Below, in pieces: positions 1-6,742 of a stretch of DNA of 7,019 nucleotides. This DNA comes from Flavisolibacter sp. (GTDB lineage Bacteria > Bacteroidota > Bacteroidia > Chitinophagales > Chitinophagaceae), in contig JAICTW010000131.1 in the NCBI GenBank assembly GCA_025936195.1, positions 1-7,019 of the forward strand, written 5' to 3'. A program made the position numbers and the translations under genes. The notes under the pieces are model-generated. The model saw only the letters and a program-made list of their open reading frames with translations, did not search any database and was not told the DNA's origin. Positions within the stretch are counted from its first letter, which is position 1. Each line of letters starts with the position of its first letter.

Positions 1-79
1 TTGGGATCTTGCCATAAGGATTGTAGTACATGTAATCAACGCTATTGGACCGACGATAACTGCCGCCAGTAGGCAACGA
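1..79 (-). pseudogene. Continuation of the GH43 gene beyond the in-frame stop (partial, runs off the window)
   Basis: Immediately after TGA, in the same frame, the minus strand encodes SLPTGGSYRRSNSVDYMYYN followed by PYGKIP to the window edge. This is the expected continuation of GH43 blade 5: Bacteroidota relatives typically read YHNGALPTGG followed by YRRS and then a DYMYYNPDG-like stretch. The alignment across the stop is colinear one residue per codon, so a single GGA to TGA substitution accounts for the break. There is no frameshift, no insertion and no in-frame Met immediately after the stop to restart a folded domain. Confidence 0.8.
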
Positions 80-916
80 TCAGTTGTGATAAATGAAATA
101 ACTTTTGCCTTTGTAATCAATAATCCCGGGATGTGTTGTAAAACTGTTTGGAACATTTCCCTCAATGATGCCCCTGTATTCCCATGGCCCCTCAATGTTA
201 TTTGCAGTGCAGTATTCAATCATCTCCGGTTTTGTTCCCGCACTGGCATAAACGAGATAATAAAGTCCGTTGCGTTTGTAAACCCAGGGACCTTCGATAT
301 AGTGAAGTGGTTTGAAGGTGTGAATGGAATCCTGCATTTCAGTCATGTTCTTCTTCAGCTTTATCCATTTACAGCTTCCATTGCCCCAGAAGAGATAAGC
401 CTGTCCATCATCATCAATAAAAACAGTAGGATCAATATCGTCCCATCCGTATTTCATATCGGTAGTCATTTCGTTTACGATGAGTGCTTTGCCGATGGCA
501 TCTTTGAAAGGACCAGTTGGCCTGTCGGAAACGGCTAGGCCAATGGCCGCTCCACCGTTACTGTTGCTGTCCTTTTTATGGAACGTTGCAACGTACCAGT
601 AGAACTTACCGTTTCTCTCAATGCATTGCGCCGCATAAGCATCACCGGTGGCCCAGGAAAAGGTATGAGGCGAAAGCAGTGCACCATAGTCTTTCCAGTG
701 CACCATATCGGTTGAAGAAAACACGTGCCAGTCAGGCATTTTGTAATTGGTAGCCGTTGTTGAAGCGGTATCATGCCCGGTGTACAGGAAAACAGTATCA
801 TGATAAACCATAGGCGCCGGATCGGCGGTGAAAATATGTTTTATGATAGGGTTTTGTGCATTTGATTTAAGTACATTAAGACAGATAATAATTGCAATAC
901 TGATTTTCGATTTCAT
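80..916 (-). CDS. GH43 family glycosidase, secreted; C-terminally truncated by an in-frame TGA
   Basis: A 278-codon reading frame of a GH43 enzyme, probably an alpha-L-arabinofuranosidase or beta-xylosidase acting on xylan side chains or oligosaccharides. The signal peptide is residues 1-20 (MKSKISIAIIICLNVLKSNA, cleaved before QN). The inverting catalytic triad is visible: D32 in FTADPAPMVY (general base), D162 in DDIDPTVFIDDDG (pKa modulator) and E208 in YIEGPWVYKRNG (general acid). The frame ends at TGA (80-82) directly after SYFIYHN. Relatives have Gly at that point, and the same frame continues with family-like sequence (positions 1-79), so this is an interrupted gene and not a natural end. 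The product would lack the last part of the five-bladed propeller and any C-terminal domain, so it is probably unstable or inactive unless the stop is read through or is a sequencing error. The subfamily cannot be fixed from the visible part. Confidence 0.88.
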   Translation of the reverse strand: MKSKISIAIIICLNVLKSNAQNPIIKHIFTADPAPMVYHDTVFLYTGHDTASTTATNYKMPDWHVFSSTDMVHWKDYGALLSPHTFSWATGDAYAAQCIERNGKFYWYVATFHKKDSNSNGGAAIGLAVSDRPTGPFKDAIGKALIVNEMTTDMKYGWDDIDPTVFIDDDGQAYLFWGNGSCKWIKLKKNMTEMQDSIHTFKPLHYIEGPWVYKRNGLYYLVYASAGTKPEMIEYCTANNIEGPWEYRGIIEGNVPNSFTTHPGIIDYKGKSYFIYHN

Positions 917-947
917 TTTAATTCGATTAGGATCATGCTAAAAAACT
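917..947 (-). other. 31-bp spacer between GH10 and GH43
   Basis: The minus strand reads AGTTTTTTAGCATGATCC and on to GAATTAAAATG. It contains no hairpin, no purine-rich Shine-Dalgarno and no TAnnTTTG-like promoter element. The short gap and shared orientation support co-transcription. Confidence 0.5.
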
Positions 948-2222
948 TCACCTGGAGGATTTCTGTTTTTTAAGTTTCAAAGGGACATCCAACACCGCAT
1001 AAAATGCAGGTTTCGGTTTCCGTTGCCTGTCCCACAAGGATGGATAATTTGTTCTGCCGGGAATCGGATAATCATTCTTCCAATTCATGCCATCATCAAG
1101 ACCCCACAGTGTCACTCTTTCAATCTTATCCCTGCGCTTATAAAAGATTGAAAACAATTCCGCATACCTGTTCGCCAAGGCTTTTTGCATGCTGTCCGGC
1201 AAACCTTTTCGATAAGGATCTAAAAACGTTTTGAATTCTTCTAACTGGAATTGTTTATCGGCCATGCACTGGCCAATGATCTGTCCTTCTTTGGTTAAAG
1301 GAAGAACATCTACATCCAGTTCCGTTATGCTTACTTTCACTCCGCAAGCCGCATAAGCATCAATGGCATCTTCAATATATTTTGTTTTCGGATAGTCTAA
1401 TCCCCAGTGCCCCTGCATGCCCACACCGTCAATTCGGATGCCTTCTTTTTGAAGCATTTTTATCATGCGCACAATACCATCGCGTTTCTCCGGACGCCAG
1501 GCATTAAAATCATTGTAGTATAATTCAGTGTTCGGGGCATATTGTGCAGCAAATTTGAAAGCGTATTTTACTAAGGTATCGCCGTTACCAACTGCATTCA
1601 CCCAACTTGTGGAACGGTAATTTCCATCTTCGCCCATCACTTCATTCACCACATCCCAACTGTTCACTCGTCCGGCATACCTGCCGGCAACAGCCTGTAT
1701 ATGGCTTCTCAATCTTTCAAGCTGTTCTTCCTTTGTATTGGGTTTCCCTTCTGCATTGGTAAAGAACCAGGCGGGCACCTGATTGTGCCATACCAGCGTA
1801 TGTCCAACGATGAACATGTGGTGCTTCTCCCCAAACACAACATAATCGTCTGCAGGTCCCCAATTATAAACACCAGGTTTGGGATTGATCAATGCAGCCT
1901 TCATAACATTTTCAACCGTGATGGCGTTGAACTGTTTGACCACGATATCCTGCGAAGCTTTATCCCTGCCGGATGTGACGGCCGGACTAACCGCCACGCC
2001 CATTAAGAAGGCGTTCTTGTAAACATCTGTCAGTGTTCGTTCGTCCTTTGTGTTTGACGAAGACCTTTGAACGTTCGTTTGTAATTTATCTGCTTTTGCT
2101 TTGGCCGTACGCACCAGTGCAGTTTGTTGCGCATTCATACTTGTTGGAATAAATGAAAGCACCCAAACTATGCTACATGCAAATGGTTTCAATAGACTGA
2201 AGGTTTTTGTTTCTCTTTTCAT
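948..2222 (-). CDS. GH10 endo-1,4-beta-xylanase, secreted
   Basis: A 424-residue enzyme expected to hydrolyse internal beta-1,4-xylosidic bonds of xylan with retention of configuration. The signal peptide covers about residues 1-31 (hydrophobic FACSIVWVLSFIPTSMNA, cleaved before QQ). A Lys/Ser/Asn-rich linker (about 32-62) precedes one complete GH10 barrel (about 63-415). Diagnostic motifs in order are ENVMK (104-108), HTLVWHNQVPAW (141-152), WDVVNE with acid/base E194, YYNDFN (235-240), GVGMQGHW (266-273), ITELDV with nucleophile E301, and TLWGLDDG (371-378). Domain length is normal and no carbohydrate-binding module is fused or inserted. The last residues (KLKKQKSSR) are basic and lack a sorting domain. 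It ends in TGA, 31 bp before the next GH43 start, and is likely co-transcribed with it and with GH39 upstream. It is the only endo-acting enzyme in the window and so defines the locus as xylan-directed. Confidence 0.96.
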   Translation of the reverse strand: MKRETKTFSLLKPFACSIVWVLSFIPTSMNAQQTALVRTAKAKADKLQTNVQRSSSNTKDERTLTDVYKNAFLMGVAVSPAVTSGRDKASQDIVVKQFNAITVENVMKAALINPKPGVYNWGPADDYVVFGEKHHMFIVGHTLVWHNQVPAWFFTNAEGKPNTKEEQLERLRSHIQAVAGRYAGRVNSWDVVNEVMGEDGNYRSTSWVNAVGNGDTLVKYAFKFAAQYAPNTELYYNDFNAWRPEKRDGIVRMIKMLQKEGIRIDGVGMQGHWGLDYPKTKYIEDAIDAYAACGVKVSITELDVDVLPLTKEGQIIGQCMADKQFQLEEFKTFLDPYRKGLPDSMQKALANRYAELFSIFYKRRDKIERVTLWGLDDGMNWKNDYPIPGRTNYPSLWDRQRKPKPAFYAVLDVPLKLKKQKSSR

Positions 2223-2280
2223 TTATAAAGCTTTTCGTTTCTGATTTTGGTCGTGGTCTTCAGCTTCCACCCTTAAATAT
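2223..2280 (-). other. 58-bp spacer between GH39 and GH10
   Basis: The leader of the GH10 gene reads ATATTTAAGGGTGG and so on, ending in AAAGCTTTATAAATG. I see no stable hairpin with a T-tract (only a four-base GTGG/CCAC pairing) and no match to the Bacteroidota -7 element TAnnTTTG, so neither a terminator nor a promoter can be supported. The A/T-rich leader without a clear Shine-Dalgarno fits Bacteroidota translation starts. Confidence 0.5.
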
Positions 2281-4005
2281 TTACCAGCTCAATTGAATCA
2301 ATGAAACACCCTGTCGCGGCAGTTCAAACCCAACTGTCAGCTTACCATTTTTTGTTTTTATCCATCGTGGAGAATCCAGCATTTGCAACTGTCCTGCTCT
2401 TTCCAATTCTGCAATTTGTTCCGCAGATGGATTTTGTGGTGATCCCATTTTTTTCCATGCTACATAAGCGTTGCTATGCTCCTGGTCAATCCTGTAATGG
2501 GTTACTAAAACCTTTTCAGCAGGCAGTCCATTAATCACTACAGAAACGGTCGTAGCCGGTACTGCCAGGTCATTCTTATCGTGATAATTCCAAACCATTA
2601 CAGAAGCGGAGCGATTACCTGCTGAAGCCAAACCATTTACATCGGACTCTTTACCTCTAACACTTGAATCGCGAATAGAACTATAATTGTATGGAGAATT
2701 GCTTACCACGAGGACTTTATTACCGCGCATCATACCAAACATGCGGAATGTATTGAGCACCGGTTTGTCAACACCGTCGGTGGCGAGATCTCTGAAGCCG
2801 CGAAACCAGGGCTGATTTTCAAATTCAAATGCCCATGTTAAAGCAGCCAATAAGTTTACGTTCCTGTTTTTTGCCAGCTCATATTCCCTTGCAAACGATG
2901 CTGCAGTATAACTTGAATACATCGTTCCATTCCTGTAATCATTGTTGGGAAAAATATCTGCAGGACAGGCAGCGCAGCCCTCAGGATCGGACTCACCAAT
3001 GATGATAGGCAAATTTTTCAGAGTAGGAAAAGAAGAAATGATCTCGAAACCTTTATCGATATGACGAAGTTGAACACCAATGTTCATCCATACCGTGTCG
3101 TTGATGACTCGCGGATTTCCCTTGGCATGAAAGCTAACAAAATCAAGCGGCGCTCCTTTTTTTCCGGTCGCATAATTTTTTCCATTCACGATATGATCCA
3201 GAAATGTTTTAAGAAATGCGGATGCATGTTCGCCACCGGGATTCGTTGTCTCCGGTCCGCCGATTTTTATTTTTGGAAACGCTCTTTTCGCTGCATCGGC
3301 AACATAGTCGTACAACTTTATATACTCTTCGGTCGTTCCTTTCCAGTAGGAAATGTCGGGCTCATTCCATACTTCCCAATACCAGCTTGCCACTTCTTTT
3401 TCTCCATACCTGGCAACGCAATGTTTTACCCATTGATAAACTAACTCTGCAAACTTTTCATAGCTTTTGGGAGGATAATTCCAACCGGTATAGTGATAAA
3501 CTTTCTCTTTTGCCGGTGTCATTTCAAAGCCGCCCGATTCCGGCTTAACAGAAAGTGCTTCGGGCATAAAACCGATTTCAGCGTAGGGCTTTATGCCCCT
3601 GCTCACATAGCTATCAAAAATGCTGTCAGTTAGTTCCCAATTATACACCGGCTTCTCGTTCGCATCTTCCGTATAGGCATTCGTTGAACTCCATTTTAAT
3701 GCCGGTTGCCCATTACCGGAAGTCAATAAATTGTGACACCGGATATAAACCGGGACGGGACTTAATGCAGCAAGTTCCGACAGCAGCTTTTTGCCGTCCT
3801 TCATGTAGGTATAGTTGGCTTCATCGTATCCAAACCATGACCATATTGGTTTTAGTCGTTCCGATGTTTTCTTAGAAAGATCAACCTGGATAACGGCCGC
3901 AGAACTTTGCTGAGCCCTTGAATTTTGATTCGATTGCGCCTGCCCTTTTGCAATAAAACCTGCAACAAGCAGCAAACAAGCAATTAAGTTCCTGTTTTTT
4001 TTCAT
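2281..4005 (-). CDS. GH39 family glycosidase, probable beta-xylosidase, secreted
   Basis: A 574-residue protein with a cleavable signal peptide (about 1-23, MKKNRNLIACLLLVAGFIAKGQA), placing it in the periplasm or at the cell surface. The (beta/alpha)8 domain spans about 38-430. The acid/base is E215 in YWEVWNEPDISYW, and the nucleophile is most likely E338 at the end of the strand NLPIIIGES. Clan GH-A features such as YIRCHNLL near strand 2 and SFHAKG (292-296) before the nucleophile strand are present. After the nucleophile comes DPEGCAAC with a C-x-x-C pair (C344/C347), as I recall from Bacteroidota GH39 proteins. A C-terminal beta-sandwich (about 430-574, including VMVWNYHDKND and a final GVSLIQLSW) completes the usual architecture, so the length is normal. 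GH39 members are mostly beta-xylosidases, with alpha-L-iduronidases and others also known; the adjacent GH10 xylanase favours xylosidase. The start ATG overlaps the GH127 stop by four bases (ATGA). It ends in TAA, 58 bp before the GH10 start. Confidence 0.92.
   Translation of the reverse strand: MKKNRNLIACLLLVAGFIAKGQAQSNQNSRAQQSSAAVIQVDLSKKTSERLKPIWSWFGYDEANYTYMKDGKKLLSELAALSPVPVYIRCHNLLTSGNGQPALKWSSTNAYTEDANEKPVYNWELTDSIFDSYVSRGIKPYAEIGFMPEALSVKPESGGFEMTPAKEKVYHYTGWNYPPKSYEKFAELVYQWVKHCVARYGEKEVASWYWEVWNEPDISYWKGTTEEYIKLYDYVADAAKRAFPKIKIGGPETTNPGGEHASAFLKTFLDHIVNGKNYATGKKGAPLDFVSFHAKGNPRVINDTVWMNIGVQLRHIDKGFEIISSFPTLKNLPIIIGESDPEGCAACPADIFPNNDYRNGTMYSSYTAASFAREYELAKNRNVNLLAALTWAFEFENQPWFRGFRDLATDGVDKPVLNTFRMFGMMRGNKVLVVSNSPYNYSSIRDSSVRGKESDVNGLASAGNRSASVMVWNYHDKNDLAVPATTVSVVINGLPAEKVLVTHYRIDQEHSNAYVAWKKMGSPQNPSAEQIAELERAGQLQMLDSPRWIKTKNGKLTVGFELPRQGVSLIQLSW
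4002..4005 (-). promoter_or_regulatory. ATGA stop/start overlap coupling GH127 and GH39
   Basis: On the minus strand the sequence AATCAATGAAAAAA carries the GH127 stop (CAA TGA) and the GH39 start (ATG AAA) in one ATGA. Such overlaps normally mean termination-reinitiation and a shared transcript, so no separate promoter is expected for GH39. Confidence 0.85.
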
Positions 4006-6455
4006 TGATTATCTTTCTTTTTTCTTGCAAGGCGGATATAATAAACCGCACCTGCCGTATTTCCCTGCAATGGTTGAAATTTTACCCGTACGCCTTTTTT
4101 GCCTTTGAGCATTTCATCCGGAATAGCATATTCCACTTCTTGGAATTTTCTTTCATTCCATTTGCCTGAAATATCCTCGGTAATTAATTTTTCGTTGTCG
4201 ATATAAATATCAAACTTCCTGTTGCCGCTTTCAGCACCCCAGTAGCGAACAATCAAACTCAAACCGGTTTCCTTGTTTGTCGATAATTTATAGCTAAAGA
4301 ATCCATTGCGGGCATCTCTCCAGAATTCATCCATATTGTTACCCGTGTTTGAATTTTGCCTTTGCATGGAATGATCCACTTCAGGTTGTTGCTCGCCCGG
4401 TGCTACAAAATCAATTGTTCGTTTGTCAAGTTCAAGCCTTTGATTTTCCAGCACAGTTATGGAATCCAGATAAGAACGATATTGATTATTGCTTAGGGCC
4501 ATCCAATACATCATGTACCGCGTATCATGAATTTTAAAGAACGGTTCAAAAACCACAGGTATCGGATTTATCAGTTTGATTTGTGGAGCCGTGAAATTTA
4601 AAGGCTTTCCCGCAACCGGCTTTAGTTTATTGGTTAAGGAAGCAAGATTATCTTCAACGATGATCGGCGCTTTATCGATAGGAAGTTTTTTCCCGCTCGG
4701 AATATGGCCCCAGCGACTATCATCGGCGATCAAACCTTGCAAATCTTCAGTTCCCGTTTTTGCACTGAGCAAAATGGGTCCATGCATAAAGGCGATGTAT
4801 TCCGGAACATTGGGCAGGTGCTCGATGGTGTTGTGCATTGGTAAGATTACCTTAACCACATCTCCCTTTTTCCATAACCTGTCGATAGCAACGTAGGAAG
4901 ACGGATGAGAAGTGTAGGACACCGCTTTGCCATTCACTATAATTTTTAATGCACCATCTTTCACCCACGAAGGATAACGAACCAATAATTTGAAGCGTGA
5001 AGATCCTTCTGTTACGGTAAGCTTTGTTTGTTCTTCAAATGGAAAGTTTGTTTGTTGTTTAATCTTTACTCCCCTTTTTCTCCAGTTCAATTCAGATGCA
5101 ATGAACAGGTTCAGAAACAGAGAATCATTGCTGTGCGTGTAGATAAACTCGTTGTACTTACTGTGGTTTTCCATTCCGCTGCCTACACAACACCACATCG
5201 CTTCGTTTGGTGCAGAATACACCCTGTAATGCCTCGGACGCACCGGCGTAAAATAAACATAGCCGCCATTGACAGGGTTTTGCGTTGAAAGAATGTGATT
5301 GTACAAAGTTCTTTCAAAGTAGTCAACATACTTCGCAGATGGATTCTTACGGAACAAATCTTCAGTAAGCTTAAGCATGTTGTACGAGTTGCAGGACTCC
5401 GGTCCTTCCACATCATTTATAAAATCGGTGCAGGCGCTGGCGCTTGGAAAAGATTCCCTGCGGCTGTTGCCACCAAAAGCCAGACTGCGGTTAGTGGTCA
5501 CCGTTTGCCAGAAGAAATTACCGGCTTTCGCGTATTTCACATCATTACTCAATTCCCCAATTCGGTCAAAGCCGATGGCTTTGGGAACCTGGGTATTGGC
5601 GTGCTTGTTATCGAGATTGTCAATCCCCTCCGCCATGGGGTCAAGCAGCATCCTGTGAGAGAACCGTTTGGCAGCAACCAAATATTTTTCATCGCCGCTC
5701 ATTTGATACGCGTCAGCAAGAACCTCATTCATCCCGCCCTGTTCGGTATCCAGCATGGATTGCATCTGCGCATCCGAAAGTGAAGCAGTAATGTTGATGG
5801 CCCAGTCACAGAATTTTAAAAAGACGTTTTTCGCCTCTTCATTTCCTGCATACAACCAGGCATCTCTTAATCCCGCATACATTTTATGTACATTGTACCA
5901 GGGTACCCATGCGGAATGAAAGGCAGCAAAATCACCCTTTTGCAAAGTGCTCCATATTTGTTTGCTATTGGGAACGGCACCAACATAACCAATGCCCCAA
6001 TCAGGATAATTCTTTCCGTTTGCATCCTGGCAGGCCTTCAGTTCAGCTATTATGTACTCCATCCTTCGCTTGCATTCCTCATTGTTTGTGGCTGCACAGT
6101 TCATGGCCATTGCCGAGAGGTAATGCCCCGCAATGTGGCCATCCAACCCAGCCCAGTTGAGATAGCTTTTTGCTTTTTCAGGCAGGCCGGCTTCTTTCCT
6201 GTATCCCGCCAGCAAACGATCGACATCATACTTTAACAGCGTTTGAATATTCAGATCACGGGCATGTTTGAAAGGACCGTCGAGCAAGGTCACATCACTT
6301 AAGGGAAATTCATTGGAATATAATTTCTCCTGTGCACAAGCACTTGCGTAAACAAAGACTGTGAAGCCTGCTGCAAGAAGTAAATGCAATCTTCTCCCAG
6401 TATTGTTGTTTGCTCTTTCCCGAAACCTTACTCTTGTTCTTTTATCACTTCTCAT
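4002..6455 (-). CDS. GH127/GH146 family (DUF1680) glycosidase, probable beta-L-arabinofuranosidase
   Basis: An 817-residue secreted protein of the DUF1680 superfamily. Characterised members are retaining beta-L-arabinofuranosidases that use a zinc-bound cysteine as nucleophile. The export signal spans about residues 1-41: an Arg-rich n-region, hydrophobic LLLAAGFTVFVYA, and ASACAQ, cleaved after A41 or possibly lipidated at C40. The (alpha/alpha) barrel covers about 50-450. By comparison with HypBA1 of Bifidobacterium longum, E334 (RRESF) is the likely acid/base, E353, C355 (GPESC) and C423 the likely zinc ligands, and C422 (MWCCVG) the nucleophile; all are present. A beta-sandwich region follows (about 450-560), then a segment resembling DUF4986 (about 550-640) and a C-terminal segment resembling DUF6805 (about 705-810, FWRDARNGFFSYK ... 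VYYIRLARK). That length and arrangement is common in Bacteroidota and closer to GH146 than to the shorter GH127 type. The stop TGA overlaps the GH39 start as ATGA, so the two are probably translationally coupled. The exact substrate is not determined. Confidence 0.9.
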   Translation of the reverse strand: MRSDKRTRVRFRERANNNTGRRLHLLLAAGFTVFVYASACAQEKLYSNEFPLSDVTLLDGPFKHARDLNIQTLLKYDVDRLLAGYRKEAGLPEKAKSYLNWAGLDGHIAGHYLSAMAMNCAATNNEECKRRMEYIIAELKACQDANGKNYPDWGIGYVGAVPNSKQIWSTLQKGDFAAFHSAWVPWYNVHKMYAGLRDAWLYAGNEEAKNVFLKFCDWAINITASLSDAQMQSMLDTEQGGMNEVLADAYQMSGDEKYLVAAKRFSHRMLLDPMAEGIDNLDNKHANTQVPKAIGFDRIGELSNDVKYAKAGNFFWQTVTTNRSLAFGGNSRRESFPSASACTDFINDVEGPESCNSYNMLKLTEDLFRKNPSAKYVDYFERTLYNHILSTQNPVNGGYVYFTPVRPRHYRVYSAPNEAMWCCVGSGMENHSKYNEFIYTHSNDSLFLNLFIASELNWRKRGVKIKQQTNFPFEEQTKLTVTEGSSRFKLLVRYPSWVKDGALKIIVNGKAVSYTSHPSSYVAIDRLWKKGDVVKVILPMHNTIEHLPNVPEYIAFMHGPILLSAKTGTEDLQGLIADDSRWGHIPSGKKLPIDKAPIIVEDNLASLTNKLKPVAGKPLNFTAPQIKLINPIPVVFEPFFKIHDTRYMMYWMALSNNQYRSYLDSITVLENQRLELDKRTIDFVAPGEQQPEVDHSMQRQNSNTGNNMDEFWRDARNGFFSYKLSTNKETGLSLIVRYWGAESGNRKFDIYIDNEKLITEDISGKWNERKFQEVEYAIPDEMLKGKKGVRVKFQPLQGNTAGAVYYIRLARKKKDNQ
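6333..6455 (-). other. Long Arg-rich export signal of the GH127/GH146 protein
   Basis: The N-terminal 41 residues are longer and more basic than the signals of the neighbours. About 22 polar residues with many Arg precede the hydrophobic core LHLLLAAGFTVFVYA. A twin Arg (TGRRLHLLL) sits directly before the core, but the Tat consensus is poor. ATG at 6453-6455 is the only Met start before the core. A TTG at 6387-6389 preceded by GGGAGA is an alternative, but it would leave no positive n-region, so the ATG is preferred. C40 in ASAC could be a weak lipobox; otherwise cleavage is A-C-A before Q42. Confidence 0.6.
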
Positions 6456-6523
6456 TCCACAGAAATTTTTTATTTAGATGTTGCCGTATTGCCGAATGAA
6501 TTCGAAGGGACACGGGTTGCTAT

Positions 6524-6532
6524 ATCGAATTC
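6524..6532 (-). other. Second frameshift site in the GH43 remnant
   Basis: The second reading frame runs through KKIILN and then ends at TAG (6522-6520). The neighbouring frame, from TTC at 6529-6527, gives FDIATRVPSNSFGNTA, which continues the C-terminal domain pattern as expected. A small indel near AATTCG is the simplest explanation. This piece then ends at TAA (6472-6470) after a short unrelated tail, so the domain is also truncated at its C-terminus. Confidence 0.6.
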
Positions 6533-6735
6533 AAAATTATTTTCTTCCCATCATGATAACCGCTGTATAATCTTACAATCACTTGTTGGTTCCCATTTGT
6601 AATATAGATGCCTGCTTTGGGCGAAGTATCCGCTGCGTTAAAATCAATCCGTGTTACAGCCAGCTCCTTTGTTCTTAGCACGTACTGTCCGCCGGACACA
6701 TCACCTGCAGGGAAATAAAAATAATATCCGTTTCG

Positions 6736-6742
6736 CTTACAT
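6736..6742 (-). other. Frameshift site in the GH43 remnant
   Basis: Reading the minus strand, GTA ATG (Val-Met) is followed by TAA, while the expected continuation Lys-Arg-Asn-Gly-Tyr-Tyr starts one base later at AAG (6738-6736). One extra T at 6739, or loss of two bases of a codon (relatives often have Cys between Met and Lys), explains it. The frame is lost just after the general-acid Glu motif. Confidence 0.85.

Noticed and set aside
80..82. TGA recoded as glycine (as in Gracilibacteria-type genetic codes)
   Set aside because: The residue expected is indeed Gly, but no other in-frame TGA appears in the intact genes, which use GGN for Gly, and TGA ends GH127 and GH10 at plausible family ends. 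The gene content is Bacteroidota-like. A point mutation or sequence error is simpler.
86..538. Plus-strand open frame of 150 codons
   Set aside because: It lies antisense to the GH43 gene, shows no recognisable domain or coherent signal, and the minus-strand frame has clear catalytic motifs.
2223..2280. Possible terminator or internal promoter in the GH39-GH10 gap
   Set aside because: Only a four-base GTGG/CCAC pairing is seen, there is no T-tract after it, and there is no TAnnTTTG-like element.
5295..5783. Plus-strand open frame of 162 codons
   Set aside because: It is antisense to the conserved DUF1680 active-site region and shows no family features, so it is a shadow of the GH127/GH146 gene.
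6485..6505. Short inverted repeat CGAAT/ATTCG and two GAATTC sites near the GH43 remnant end
   Set aside because: The stem is five bases with a two-base loop and lies inside recognisable GH43 remnant sequence; this is expected by chance in A/T-rich DNA.
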